Positions 6,596 to 15,350 of a stretch of 17,155 bases of DNA are shown here, one piece after another. The stretch is from NCBI GenBank assembly GCA_023393715.1, contig JAEXCD010000122.1:1-17155 (forward strand). The letters run 5' to 3'. The position numbers and the translations under genes are program-made. This stretch comes from Bacillota bacterium. Lineage in GTDB: Bacteria; Bacillota; Clostridia; Tissierellales; Peptoniphilaceae. A model generated the notes under the pieces. That model did no database searches. It saw nothing but the letters and a program-made list of their open reading frames with translations, and had not been told where the DNA came from. Position 1 is the first letter of the stretch. Each line of letters opens with the position of its first letter.

Positions 6596-7639
6596 ATGAA
6601 AAAAGCGATGAAGCAGATAAGGACGAAAAGGAAAAGCAATCGGGATCGGTTTCTCCTGTTTTTCCCGGCGGGAATTCTTTTTCTGGCAGGCATGTGGTTT
6701 CTGACCATGGTGTTTGGCGCGGAAAAAATCCATCCGAACGAGGTGCTGGAAGCGCTGTTCCGGTTTGACGAAGAAAATTTCACTCATTTGGCGGTTCGGG
6801 ATATTCGCCTGCCCCGGTTCCTTGCGGATATTATTGTCGGCGCCTCGTTGTCCATATCGGGCGCCATTATGCAGGGCACAACGCGAAATCCCATGGCGGA
6901 TTCGGGAATTATGGGCATTTCATCCGGCGCAACGCTGGGCGTGGTCGTTGTCATGGCCTTTTTCCCAAGCGCGGGACGTTTTGAAAAGATGGGGATCTCC
7001 GCGCTGGGTGCGGGCTGCGTCACCCTGTTGATTTATGTGATTGCCTTTGTCGGCAAGGGGCGTATTACGCCGGAGCGCATGGTGCTTTCCGGCATGTCGA
7101 TCTCCATGCTGCTCACCTCACTGACGACGGCAATCATTCTGAAAAACGGTCTGATGAATCAGATGATTCGTTATACCGGAGGGAGCTCGGCCAATACGAT
7201 CTGGAAGGATCTTTATTTGGCGGCGCCCTTTTTTCTGGGAGGAGTGGTGACGGCGGTGATGATATCCCGATCGCTGACGGTGATGAATCTGGGCGAGGAG
7301 GTTTCCAAGGGGCTCGGTGCAAATACGACGCTGATCCGGACGCTGGCCACGCTCATTGTGCTGATTCTGTCCGCAGTGGCGGTGATCATTATCGGGCCGG
7401 TGGGCTACATCGGGCTGATGCTTCCCTATATTGCGCGCTACATGGTGGGTACGGATTATCGATTGAGCTTACCGATCTGCGGTGTGTATGGGGCGCTGTT
7501 TGTGACGGTGGTGGACTTTGCGGCAAAAAACATCCACCCCGGCCTGGAATTCCCGATCGGACTGCTGCTTACGGTGATCGGGGTGCCTTTCTTTGTGTAT
7601 GTATCCCGAAGACAGGAGGGGGATCCGTTCAATGGCTGA
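6596..7639 (+). CDS. FecCD-family ABC importer permease, first subunit
   Basis: This 347-residue multi-spanning membrane protein belongs to the BtuC/FecCD permease family, which moves siderophores, heme or cobalamin. The family signature is clear: RDIRLPRFLADIIVGASLS with SGAIMQGTTRNPMAD (68-102), the coupling-helix region LGEEVSKGLGAN (232-243) that contacts the ATPase, and GPVGYIGLMLPYIAR (267-281). A first membrane helix spans about residues 19-41. The start lies 6 nt after the binding-protein stop. No good ribosome site is visible, so translation may depend on coupling; Met5 (6608) is an alternative start. The next permease gene overlaps its end. Together the two probably form a heterodimeric channel. 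Confidence 0.93.
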   Translation: MKKAMKQIRTKRKSNRDRFLLFFPAGILFLAGMWFLTMVFGAEKIHPNEVLEALFRFDEENFTHLAVRDIRLPRFLADIIVGASLSISGAIMQGTTRNPMADSGIMGISSGATLGVVVVMAFFPSAGRFEKMGISALGAGCVTLLIYVIAFVGKGRITPERMVLSGMSISMLLTSLTTAIILKNGLMNQMIRYTGGSSANTIWKDLYLAAPFFLGGVVTAVMISRSLTVMNLGEEVSKGLGANTTLIRTLATLIVLILSAVAVIIIGPVGYIGLMLPYIARYMVGTDYRLSLPICGVYGALFVTVVDFAAKNIHPGLEFPIGLLLTVIGVPFFVYVSRRQEGDPFNG

Positions 7640-8660
7640 TGGTTATCAAAGTATTGCCGCGGGAAGGCGGCATCGAAGGCGCATACGACGGATTTTTCTG
7701 GTATTTGGCGTCCTTCTGAGCTTTTTCTTTGCCGGATGCTGTATCGGGCCGTATGCGCTTGCGCCGGAACGGATCTTTTGGACGATTTTCGGGCAGGGAA
7801 CCATGCGCGAGAATCTGGTGATCTTTGACTTCCGCCTCCCACGGCTCTGCCTTGCAGTATTGGTCGGACTCGGGATGGGATCAAGCGGTGTGATGATGCA
7901 AAGCCTCTTGCGCAACGATTTGGCTTCGCCCGGGACGCTGGGCGTGGCGGACGGCTCCTCTCTTTTCGTCACCGTGTATATTGCGCTCATCGCAGAGCGC
8001 TTGGATCAGCCGATTCTGCTTCCGATTCTGGCGATGGTCGGCGGAATTGCGTCTGCAGGGGTGATTTATGCGTTAAGCACGAAGAAGGGAAAGCCGATCT
8101 CCCACATTAAGCTGATTATGACCGGGGTGGCGATGGGCGCGTGTTATTCGGCCATCGGCATGTTTATGATGTACCTGTTGGACGAAACCCAGGTGGAATT
8201 TGTTCAGCGCTGGCAATCCGGTGAGCTGTGGGGAACCGAGTGGCGCTATATTTCCATTTTGGCGGGGTGGCTTGCGGTGTTCGGGTCGCTCGCCATGCGT
8301 GAGGCAAAAACCCTGAACGTCATCCATCTGGGCTATGACGTCGCAGCGGGGCTGGGTGTAAATTTGAAGGCGGCATTTCTTCGGATCGGTTTTCTGGCGG
8401 TCGGGATCGCCTCGGCCTCCGTTGCCTTCGGCGGCAATTTCTTCTTCCTCGGACTGATCGGGCCGCACATTGCGCGCGGGCTGGTGGGGCCGGACACGCG
8501 GTACCTCATCCCCGCGGCCGGCGCGGTATCGGCGGCGCTGATCGTTTTATCCAATATTCTGGTCGAAAATGTAACGGCATTCATCAACATTCCGGTGGGG
8601 ATTTTTATTTCGATCCTGTCGGTGCCGTACTTCCTGTATTTATTAGTAAAAGCAAGGTAG
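7632..8660 (+). CDS. FecCD-family ABC importer permease, second subunit
   Basis: This 342-residue protein is a second FecCD permease, different in sequence from its neighbour. It shows FDFRLPRLCLAVLVGLGMGS with SGVMMQ (65-90), the coupling region LGYDVAAGLGVN (233-244), and GGNFFFLGLIGPHIARGLVG (267-286). The basic start (GRRHRRRIRR) agrees with a cytoplasmic N-terminus. ATG 7632 overlaps the previous gene by 8 nt and has AGGAGGGGG upstream (from 7614). An in-frame start at 7593 would add 13 residues and overlap more deeply, so I do not prefer it. Two different permeases in series are normal for FecC/FecD- or YfmD/YfmE-like importers. Confidence 0.93.
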   Translation: MADGYQSIAAGRRHRRRIRRIFLVFGVLLSFFFAGCCIGPYALAPERIFWTIFGQGTMRENLVIFDFRLPRLCLAVLVGLGMGSSGVMMQSLLRNDLASPGTLGVADGSSLFVTVYIALIAERLDQPILLPILAMVGGIASAGVIYALSTKKGKPISHIKLIMTGVAMGACYSAIGMFMMYLLDETQVEFVQRWQSGELWGTEWRYISILAGWLAVFGSLAMREAKTLNVIHLGYDVAAGLGVNLKAAFLRIGFLAVGIASASVAFGGNFFFLGLIGPHIARGLVGPDTRYLIPAAGAVSAALIVLSNILVENVTAFINIPVGIFISILSVPYFLYLLVKAR

Positions 8661-8669
8661 GGATTTAGG

Positions 8670-9473
8670 ATGGAGTACGCGATTGAAACAAGGCGTCTGG
8701 CGGTGGGGTACGACGGAGCCATCATTGTTCCCGAGTTCGATGTGACGCTGGAACGCGGTCGAATGACTTCGATTATCGGAGCGAACGGCTGTGGAAAATC
8801 GACCGTGCTGAAGGCGGTGGGTCGGATTATTCCCAGCGCGGGGGGCGCGGTGATTATTAACGGGCGCGCTATTTCGGAGATGAAGAGCAGGGACATCGCG
8901 CGGGAGGTATCCATTCTTCCCCAAACGCCGCAGGCGCCGGGCTCGCTGACCTGCACGGAGCTGGTGTCGTACGGGCGATTTCCTTATCAAACCGGGCTTG
9001 GACGGCTGACGAGTGAGGATCGCCGCATTGTGCGATGGGCGCTTGAGGTAACGAATATGGCGCGCTTTGCCGACCGGGAGATCGCCTATTTGTCCGGCGG
9101 TCAGCGTCAGCGGGTGTGGATTGCCATGGCCCTGGCGCAGCAGACGGGGATTATATTGCTCGACGAGCCGACGACCTATCTCGATCTCTGTCATCAGCTG
9201 GAGGTTCTGGAGCTGTTGAAAACGCTGAATGAGCAGCAGAATGCGACGATTGTGATGGTGCTCCACGATTTGAACCTGGCCTCGCGCTATTCCGATTATC
9301 TGCTGGCCATGCAGGAGGGGCGGGTGTTTTCGTATGGAACGCCGGAGGAGGTGTTCACGGAAGAAATGCTGAAGAGCTGTTTTGGGATTGATGGGACGAT
9401 CGTACACGATCCGAAAACGCACAAGCCGCTGTGCCTGTCATACGATCTGGCGGAGGAGCGACATGGGGAATAG
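8670..9473 (+). CDS. ABC transporter ATPase of the FecE/FhuC/HmuV type
   Basis: This 267-residue ATPase powers the importer from the cytoplasmic side. It has Walker A GANGCGKST (37-45), Q-loop Gln85 in SILPQ, the signature LSGGQRQR (141-148), Walker B IILLDEPT (161-168) with the D-loop nearby (YLDL), and the switch His199 in VLHD. The AGSLTCTEL-like region and YGRFPYQ (101-107) are typical of siderophore and heme importer ATPases. It starts 9 nt after the second permease, and its last 11 nt overlap the next lipoprotein gene. All catalytic motifs are intact. Confidence 0.96.
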   Translation: MEYAIETRRLAVGYDGAIIVPEFDVTLERGRMTSIIGANGCGKSTVLKAVGRIIPSAGGAVIINGRAISEMKSRDIAREVSILPQTPQAPGSLTCTELVSYGRFPYQTGLGRLTSEDRRIVRWALEVTNMARFADREIAYLSGGQRQRVWIAMALAQQTGIILLDEPTTYLDLCHQLEVLELLKTLNEQQNATIVMVLHDLNLASRYSDYLLAMQEGRVFSYGTPEEVFTEEMLKSCFGIDGTIVHDPKTHKPLCLSYDLAEERHGE

Positions 9474-10881
9474 ACGATTTTGGAGCTTCGTCCTCGCCGC
9501 AGGTATCCTGCTTCTCGCAGGCTGTGCGGCGCCGGGCACGGAGCCGAAGCGATCGGATTCGTCCTGGGAGGACGAGGCTGTCAGGGAGGGGTATGCCGAA
9601 TTCTGTGAAGGACGGTTTTTTGCGGACGAGCTGCCGGAGGAGGAGCTGCCTCGCCCGAAACGTCTGATCGGGAGTTTGGAGGACTTTGTTTACGCGCTGG
9701 ATTATATGGCCTTTTACCGGGTGGATGCGGAGGTTTTCTTCGATATTGATCCGGACTATGCGAGGAGCTTTTTCAATCCCTATACCGAATTTGAAAAGGC
9801 CTATCAGCAGGCGGATCTGGCCGATGTGTATGCGTGCCGTCTGGAGGACGCATACTATTCGGATTTTGGCGTCGTTGCGGTGAAGTACTCGATGAGCCGG
9901 GATCTTGCAGAGAATCCGACAAAGCCGGATATGCCGAATCGGACGGTTCCGTCCTTCGACAGGAGGCCTGCCGAAAAGCCGATCCGGACGCTGCCCATTG
10001 AAGCGAGCGGTCGGACGCCGATTTCCTGTGAAAACGGCGAACAGCTTTATTACCTGGCTATGAATGGATATCGTCCCGTTCCGAAGCCGGGGAGCCGTGC
10101 GGAGCTGCTGTATCACGAGGCGCGGAATGTCCTTGAAACGTATGTGGCGGAGGGATTTTCCGATTTTCAGAAAATCAAGGCCGTTTACGACTATCTGACC
10201 ACGGAAATTGCATATGACCGGGGGACGGCATCCTCCGGGGAGACCTACCTGGTAGGGGAGCAGGCCTACTATCTGGAGGGCGTGCTCCTGAACCACTGTG
10301 CCGTCTGCGACGGCAAGGCCAAGGCCTGCGCGCTGATGCTGAATATGCTGGAGGTGCCTTGTTTTCGGACGACGGGCGTCCGGGAGGAGGCGGATCATGC
10401 CTGGAATATGGTGCGCTGCGAGGGACGCTGGTACACCTGCTGCACGACGTACGGACAGTCGCGATATCTTGAGGAGCTCGATCGGTTCGTGCCGAATTAC
10501 GGGATGATGCTCGCGGGCAGACAAACCCCCTATCCGGATCGCTGGCAATACGAGCCGCAGAAGCATCCGGAAATCTGCGCGCAGATTCAGGACGGTCCCT
10601 ATGACGTGTACGAGGCATTGGGTCGGTATGCGGGTGTTTCATTAAAAATCTCCGACTGGACGCAGGCAGAGGAGATTTTGGCCTGCGCGAAGAAACAGGG
10701 GCTTGCGGAATACAAGGTGGAGTTTGCTTATGTCGGCGGTGATCCGGAAGAGTTCAAACAGCGCCTCGCGGAGTACGCGGAATCGGAAAACCGGCTGTTT
10801 GCGAGAGAAATAAATTGTGAAGGAGGAAGGGCATACCAGATTATATGCCTGAAGGAGCATGGACGGAGCGATGTGGAATGA
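9463..10881 (+). CDS. Cysteine-rich lipoprotein with transglutaminase-like domain
   Basis: This 472-residue exported protein begins MGNRRFW, then a hydrophobic stretch and lipobox LLAGC with Cys21. ATG 9463 has GGAGG 6 nt upstream and overlaps the ATPase gene by 11 nt. Residues about 235-335 form a transglutaminase-like core (PF01841 style): KAVYDYLTTEIAYD, then NHCAVCDGKAKACALML with Cys282 at the nucleophile position, then DHAWNMV with His312. The third catalytic position, normally Asp in WYxxDxT, is Cys327 (WYTCCTTY). I count about 15 cysteines, several around the active site (279, 282, 289, 300, 326, 327). The N-terminal third (30-190) is unassigned. Its role in the operon is unknown: it may be a protease-like or crosslinking enzyme, or a domain turned to binding. 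Confidence 0.88.
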   Translation: MGNRRFWSFVLAAGILLLAGCAAPGTEPKRSDSSWEDEAVREGYAEFCEGRFFADELPEEELPRPKRLIGSLEDFVYALDYMAFYRVDAEVFFDIDPDYARSFFNPYTEFEKAYQQADLADVYACRLEDAYYSDFGVVAVKYSMSRDLAENPTKPDMPNRTVPSFDRRPAEKPIRTLPIEASGRTPISCENGEQLYYLAMNGYRPVPKPGSRAELLYHEARNVLETYVAEGFSDFQKIKAVYDYLTTEIAYDRGTASSGETYLVGEQAYYLEGVLLNHCAVCDGKAKACALMLNMLEVPCFRTTGVREEADHAWNMVRCEGRWYTCCTTYGQSRYLEELDRFVPNYGMMLAGRQTPYPDRWQYEPQKHPEICAQIQDGPYDVYEALGRYAGVSLKISDWTQAEEILACAKKQGLAEYKVEFAYVGGDPEEFKQRLAEYAESENRLFAREINCEGGRAYQIICLKEHGRSDVE

Positions 10882-11506
10882 AAAGGGCTCGGAATACCTT
10901 GTAAAAAAGGACTACGAGCAGGCGATGCGCTGCTTTCGCGAAGCCGACGCCAGAGGGAACTACTACGCGATGTATAATCTGGCGTGCATGTACTACTTCG
11001 GAGACGGCGTGGAAAAGGACGAGCGGACGGCGTTGACGTGGTACCGGCGGGCGTTTGAACACGGCGATCCCGAAGCGGCCAGTCGGGTCGGCGTCATGCT
11101 GGAGCAGGGAATCGGTACGCAGCAGGATGAAGAGGCGGCTTTTCGCGCGTATCTGGCGTCTGCGGAAATGGGGTCGCTGTCCGGGATGGCCAATGCAGGA
11201 CGATGCTACATGGAGGGGATCGGCATCCGGACGAACCGGAGGAAGGGACTGGAGTGGTTGGAAAAAGCGTCGGAGCTTGGAAACGGCGTCGCCTCCGTAA
11301 TGCTGGGGCGGCTTTGTCTGACGGACGGGGCGCCGGAGTACGACAGGGCGCGGGCGGCGCGCTGTTTTCAACGGGGCGTGGAGCAGGAATATGCTCCGGC
11401 GGCCCGGATGCTGGCCGATTTGTACGAGCAGGGAATCGGCGTCGGGAGAGATTCGGAAAAAGCGGCGGCGCTGCGCCGCCGCGCTGAGGAGATGGAAGCG
11501 GAATAA
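10859..11506 (+). CDS. Sel1-repeat (TPR-like) protein
   Basis: This 215-residue protein consists of about five Sel1-like repeats of roughly 36 residues (starting near 35, 71, 107, 143 and 178). They are marked by patterns such as AMYNLACMYYFGDGVEKD, ASRVGVMLEQGIG and AARMLADLYEQGIGVGRD. Sel1 repeats form helical scaffolds for protein-protein contacts. There is no signal peptide or membrane segment, so it is probably cytoplasmic. The start overlaps the lipoprotein gene by 23 nt. A stop codon just upstream (10850-10852) rules out a longer form, and ATG 10871 is an alternative start. Ribosome spacing is poor for both, which suggests coupled translation. It is the last gene of the cluster; its partner is unknown. 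Confidence 0.85.
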   Translation: MDGAMWNEKGSEYLVKKDYEQAMRCFREADARGNYYAMYNLACMYYFGDGVEKDERTALTWYRRAFEHGDPEAASRVGVMLEQGIGTQQDEEAAFRAYLASAEMGSLSGMANAGRCYMEGIGIRTNRRKGLEWLEKASELGNGVASVMLGRLCLTDGAPEYDRARAARCFQRGVEQEYAPAARMLADLYEQGIGVGRDSEKAAALRRRAEEMEAE

Positions 11507-11587
11507 TCCTCGCAGGGCGGGAGAAAAAACGCGGGAGGAAATTCGCAAAACTGCCGCGCATGTCGTGAAAAGTGCAGGCGATTATAC

Positions 11588-11593
11588 TATAAT
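11588..11593 (+). promoter_or_regulatory. -10 box of the pepP promoter
   Basis: A perfect TATAAT lies 70 nt before the pepP start codon, partly overlapping an alternative TATACT (11583-11588). The -35 is weak: TCGTGA-like sequence around 11563-11568. The position after the Sel1 gene and before pepP supports an independent start for pepP. Confidence 0.5.
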
Positions 11594-11662
11594 GAAACTA
11601 TCTTTGCGGTGGGTATGATGCAAAGCGACAGGTTGAATTTATGGGATAGTAAGGAGAGCACA

Positions 11663-13438
11663 ATGACGATTGCACAACGAGTTGAAGCACTTCGCGCGAA
11701 AATGAGAAAAAGAGGGCTGGAAGCCTATATCATACCGACATCCGACCCGCATCAGTCGGAGTATGTCTCGGATCACTATAAAACCAGGCAATTTATCAGC
11801 GGCTTTACGGGTTCGGCGGGAACGGCCGTCGTGACGCTGCACGAGTGCGGGCTGTGGACGGATGGACGGTATTTTCTTCAGGCGGAGAAGGAATTGGCCA
11901 ACACGCCGTTCAAGCTGTACCGCATGGGCACAGCAGATGCGACCGTCGAAGATTTCCTGCGCGAGCGCGTATCGGCCTTCGGCAAGGTCGGGTTTGACGG
12001 ACGCTGCATGTCGGTCGCTAAATACAAGGAGCTGGCCAAAAAGCTGGGACGGCGCATGCTGATTTCCGACGTCGACTATATCTCCGAGATATGGACGGAT
12101 CGTCCTGCGCTGCCGACGCAGATGGCCTACTGGTATGAGACGGCTTTTGCGGGGCGCTCTGTGGAAGAAAAGCTGTCGATTCTGCGGTTTATGATGCGCG
12201 AGCGAGAGCTCGACTACACCTTCCTCGGCGCGCTGGAAGATATTTGCTACCTTTATAATATTCGCGGCTGGGATATCGCCTGTACGCCGGTTGTGATGAG
12301 CTATGCCCTGATTTCGCACCAGAAGGCGATGCTCTTTGTCGATCAGAACAAGCTGGACGATGAGGTGCGGACGCCCTTGACGCAGGCCGGTGTGGAAATC
12401 TGCGATTACGAGCAGATCGACGAGGCGCTGGCCTCGATTGAGGGACAGAAGATCGTCTATCTCGATCCGGAGCGCACGAATATTTCGCTGTATAAACAGA
12501 TGAATGACAACGTCAAAATTCAGCAGGGCGTCAATCTGACGACGCTGATGAAGGCGATCAAGGACGATACGGAGATCGAGCAGACGAAGGAGGCGTTCCT
12601 GAAGGACGGCGTCGCTCTGGTGAAATTTTTCAACTGGGTGGAAACCGGCGCTTCGACGGGTGCAGTCAACGAGCGCGCAGCCTGTGAGAAGCTGCATGCG
12701 TTTCGCGCGGAGCAGACGGACTTTTTGGACGACAGCTTTTCGGCCATCATCGGCTATGCCGCGAATGCAGCCATCGTGCATTATGATCCGATGAAAAATG
12801 AGCGGCCGGCGCGCATTCACGACCGCGGGCTGCTTCTGGTGGACAGCGGCGGACACTACCTCCAGGGGACGACGGATATTACGCGAACAGTCGCATTGGG
12901 CGAAACGACCTACGAGGAGAAGCTGGACTACACGTTGGTCCTGAAGGCGCATATCGCGGGGATGGCGGTGCGTTTTCCGGAGGGCACGACGGGCAGCGCC
13001 ATCGATGCGGTCGTGCGCGCGCCGCTGAACCGGGAATTCCGCGACTTTAATCACGGAACGGGACATGGCGTCGGGCACGTGCTGGGCGTGCACGAGGGTC
13101 CGCAGAGCTTTAGCCGAAAAGACCGCGGAGTCGAGATCGCGCCGGGCATGATTACGAGCATGGAGCCGGGTCTGTACGTTCGCGACAAGCACGGCATCCG
13201 CATCGAGTCGATTACGCTTTGCGTCGTGGCGGAGGAAAATGAATTCGGTCGTTTCCTCGCGCTGGAGTCGCTGACATGGGTGCCGATCGACACGCGCCCG
13301 GTGCTGCGTGAAAAGCTGGACGCGTGGGAGCTGGAATGGCTCAACAACTACAATAAGACGTGCTTCGAAAAATTGTCTTCGCGCCTGACGGGCGAGGAGT
13401 TCCACTATTTGGAGGAGCGCTGCAGGCCGCTTGAGTAA
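11663..13438 (+). CDS. pepP: Xaa-Pro aminopeptidase (aminopeptidase P, M24B), long three-domain form
   Basis: This cytoplasmic metallopeptidase removes the first residue from peptides with proline in second place. The 591-residue product matches the long form, with two creatinase-N-like domains (about 1-300), a pita-bread M24 domain (about 305-525) and a C-terminal extension. The metal ligands are all present: Asp394 (LLVDSGG), Asp405 (GTTDITR), His468 (GTGHGVGH), Glu501 (TSMEPGLY) and Glu515 (GIRIESI). ATG 11663 has AAGGAG 6 nt upstream; an in-frame ATG at 11609 would add 18 residues without a good site. It lies 4 nt before uvrC, so the two may share a transcript. Confidence 0.94.
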   Translation: MTIAQRVEALRAKMRKRGLEAYIIPTSDPHQSEYVSDHYKTRQFISGFTGSAGTAVVTLHECGLWTDGRYFLQAEKELANTPFKLYRMGTADATVEDFLRERVSAFGKVGFDGRCMSVAKYKELAKKLGRRMLISDVDYISEIWTDRPALPTQMAYWYETAFAGRSVEEKLSILRFMMRERELDYTFLGALEDICYLYNIRGWDIACTPVVMSYALISHQKAMLFVDQNKLDDEVRTPLTQAGVEICDYEQIDEALASIEGQKIVYLDPERTNISLYKQMNDNVKIQQGVNLTTLMKAIKDDTEIEQTKEAFLKDGVALVKFFNWVETGASTGAVNERAACEKLHAFRAEQTDFLDDSFSAIIGYAANAAIVHYDPMKNERPARIHDRGLLLVDSGGHYLQGTTDITRTVALGETTYEEKLDYTLVLKAHIAGMAVRFPEGTTGSAIDAVVRAPLNREFRDFNHGTGHGVGHVLGVHEGPQSFSRKDRGVEIAPGMITSMEPGLYVRDKHGIRIESITLCVVAEENEFGRFLALESLTWVPIDTRPVLREKLDAWELEWLNNYNKTCFEKLSSRLTGEEFHYLEERCRPLE

Positions 13439-13442
13439 GACG

Positions 13443-15293
13443 ATGAAATCCTTTCAGGAAGAGCTGCGCCAGCTTCCCGAATCGCCGGGCGTATACCTCA
13501 TGTACAATGCCGCGGGCGAGATCATCTATGTGGGAAAGGCGATTTCGCTTCGCCGGCGTGTCCGGTCGTATTTTCAGCCGGGCAGCAGCGGCAAGACGGC
13601 CAAGGTGCAGGCGATGGTCGAGCACGTCGACCACTTCGAGTACATTCTGGTCGACAATGAGGTAGAGGCGTTGATTCTGGAATCCAATTTTATCAAGGAA
13701 CACGCGCCGAAATACAACATTCTTCTGCGCGATGATAAGCAATATCCCTACATCTGCATTACCCGTGAGCAATTTCCGCGCCTGCTCAAGGTGCGCAGCG
13801 TCAAGAACGACGGCGGACGCTATTTTGGCCCCTATCCCAATGCCTACGCGGTGAACGACATGATCAAGCTGCTGCAGCGAACCTACCGTATTCGCACCTG
13901 CACGCTGGACATCGATGGGGGACAGCGCCTGTCGCGCCCGTGTCTGAACTATTTTATCGAACAGTGTCCGGCTCCCTGCGTCGATAAAGCGGATGCGGCG
14001 GTGTATCGGGAAGCGATGGAGCAGGTCGAGAATTTTTTGAAGGGAAAGGATCGGCCGATTCGCACCATGCTGGAGCAGGAGATGAAGCGCGCGGCCTCCG
14101 ACATGAGATACGAGCGGGCGGCGCGGTTTCGGGATGAACTGAAAAACGTCGATTCGCTTATGGAAAAGCAGCAGGTGACGAGAGCGGGCGGAAAGGACGC
14201 CGACATCATCGCCATTGCCCGAGGGGCGCAGGTGGTTACGGCGCAGGTCTTTTTCTTTCGAAACGGGAAGGTGGTCGATCGGGAACACTTTATTCTTCGA
14301 CAGGAATATCCGAACGACGATGCCGAGCTGCTGGGCTCCTTTCTCAAGCAGTTTTATCTCGACGCCTCCTATATTCCAAAGGAAATCCTGCTGGAAGAGG
14401 AGCCGGAGGACGCGGAGGCGATCGAAGCGTTTCTGAGTCAGAAAAAGGGTCAGAGAGTGTTTTTGCGTATTCCGCAGCGCGGGCAAAAAAACCAGCTTCT
14501 GGAGACCGTGCGGCTCAACGCACAGGAGCATATCCGCGATATCGAAAAGAAAGAGGCGAGGAAGGAACGAAATGCCGACCGCGGCATCCGCGAGCTCGAG
14601 GAAGCGCTTTGTCTGTCCGAGCTTCGGCGCGTGGAGGCCTACGATATTTCCAATATCTCGGGCGTCCAGAATGTCGGCTCCATGGTCGTCTTTGACCGTG
14701 AAAAAAAGCAGCCAAAGGAATATCGGAAATTCCGCATTCGAACGGTCGAGGGGATCAACGAATACGCCTCGCAGCGCGAGATGCTCTCCCGTCGCTTTGA
14801 CCGGGCCGTTGAGGCGCGGCAAGCGGGGAATGCAGACGCGGGATTTGGTGCGCTGCCCTCGCTCATTCTGATGGATGGCGGAAAGGGACAGGTGCACGTC
14901 TGTGAACAGGTGCTCCGCGAACGAGGACTGCACATTCCGGTGGCGGGGATGGTGAAGGATGACGCCCACCAGACGAGGGCGCTGTGGTATGGAGAACGGG
15001 AAATCGCGCTCAATCCGCGCTCGGCGCTCTACCGGTACCTGTATGCCGTGCAGGAAGAGGTTCATCGCTTTGCCATTTCATATCATCGAAAGCTGCGCGA
15101 AAAAGAGATGATTCATTCGCAGCTCGATGAGATCAGGGGCATCGGGCCGACGAGGCGAACGGCTCTGCTGCGCGCGTTCGGTTCCGTGGAGGCCGTCGCG
15201 CGGGCCGACGAAGAGGCGCTGTTAAAGGTAGAGGGGATGAACCGGCGGGCGGCGCAGGCGGTGGCGGCTTATTTTGCCGCAAAAAAGGCGTAG
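13443..15293 (+). CDS. uvrC: UvrC, excinuclease ABC subunit C
   Basis: UvrC makes both incisions around a DNA lesion in nucleotide excision repair, acting with UvrA and UvrB. The 616-residue product has the GIY-YIG nuclease (about 12-92, with GVY 16-18 and YVG 29-31), a cysteine cluster (CPAPC, 175-179), the UVR motif that binds UvrB (about 208-240), an RNase H-like nuclease with Asp401 (YDISN) and Asp478 (MDGGKG) as likely catalytic acids, and helix-hairpin-helix motifs (about 563-614). I chose ATG 13443 because the sequence from there aligns with usual UvrC starts. A TTG at 13431 that overlaps pepP would add four residues, and neither start has a strong ribosome site. All domains are intact. 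Confidence 0.96.
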   Translation: MKSFQEELRQLPESPGVYLMYNAAGEIIYVGKAISLRRRVRSYFQPGSSGKTAKVQAMVEHVDHFEYILVDNEVEALILESNFIKEHAPKYNILLRDDKQYPYICITREQFPRLLKVRSVKNDGGRYFGPYPNAYAVNDMIKLLQRTYRIRTCTLDIDGGQRLSRPCLNYFIEQCPAPCVDKADAAVYREAMEQVENFLKGKDRPIRTMLEQEMKRAASDMRYERAARFRDELKNVDSLMEKQQVTRAGGKDADIIAIARGAQVVTAQVFFFRNGKVVDREHFILRQEYPNDDAELLGSFLKQFYLDASYIPKEILLEEEPEDAEAIEAFLSQKKGQRVFLRIPQRGQKNQLLETVRLNAQEHIRDIEKKEARKERNADRGIRELEEALCLSELRRVEAYDISNISGVQNVGSMVVFDREKKQPKEYRKFRIRTVEGINEYASQREMLSRRFDRAVEARQAGNADAGFGALPSLILMDGGKGQVHVCEQVLRERGLHIPVAGMVKDDAHQTRALWYGEREIALNPRSALYRYLYAVQEEVHRFAISYHRKLREKEMIHSQLDEIRGIGPTRRTALLRAFGSVEAVARADEEALLKVEGMNRRAAQAVAAYFAAKKA

Positions 15294-15350
15294 TCTTCCG
15301 CAAGGCGGTGTGCGTGAAACGGTGCTCTGTGAAGGAGCGGGAGGTGTGAA

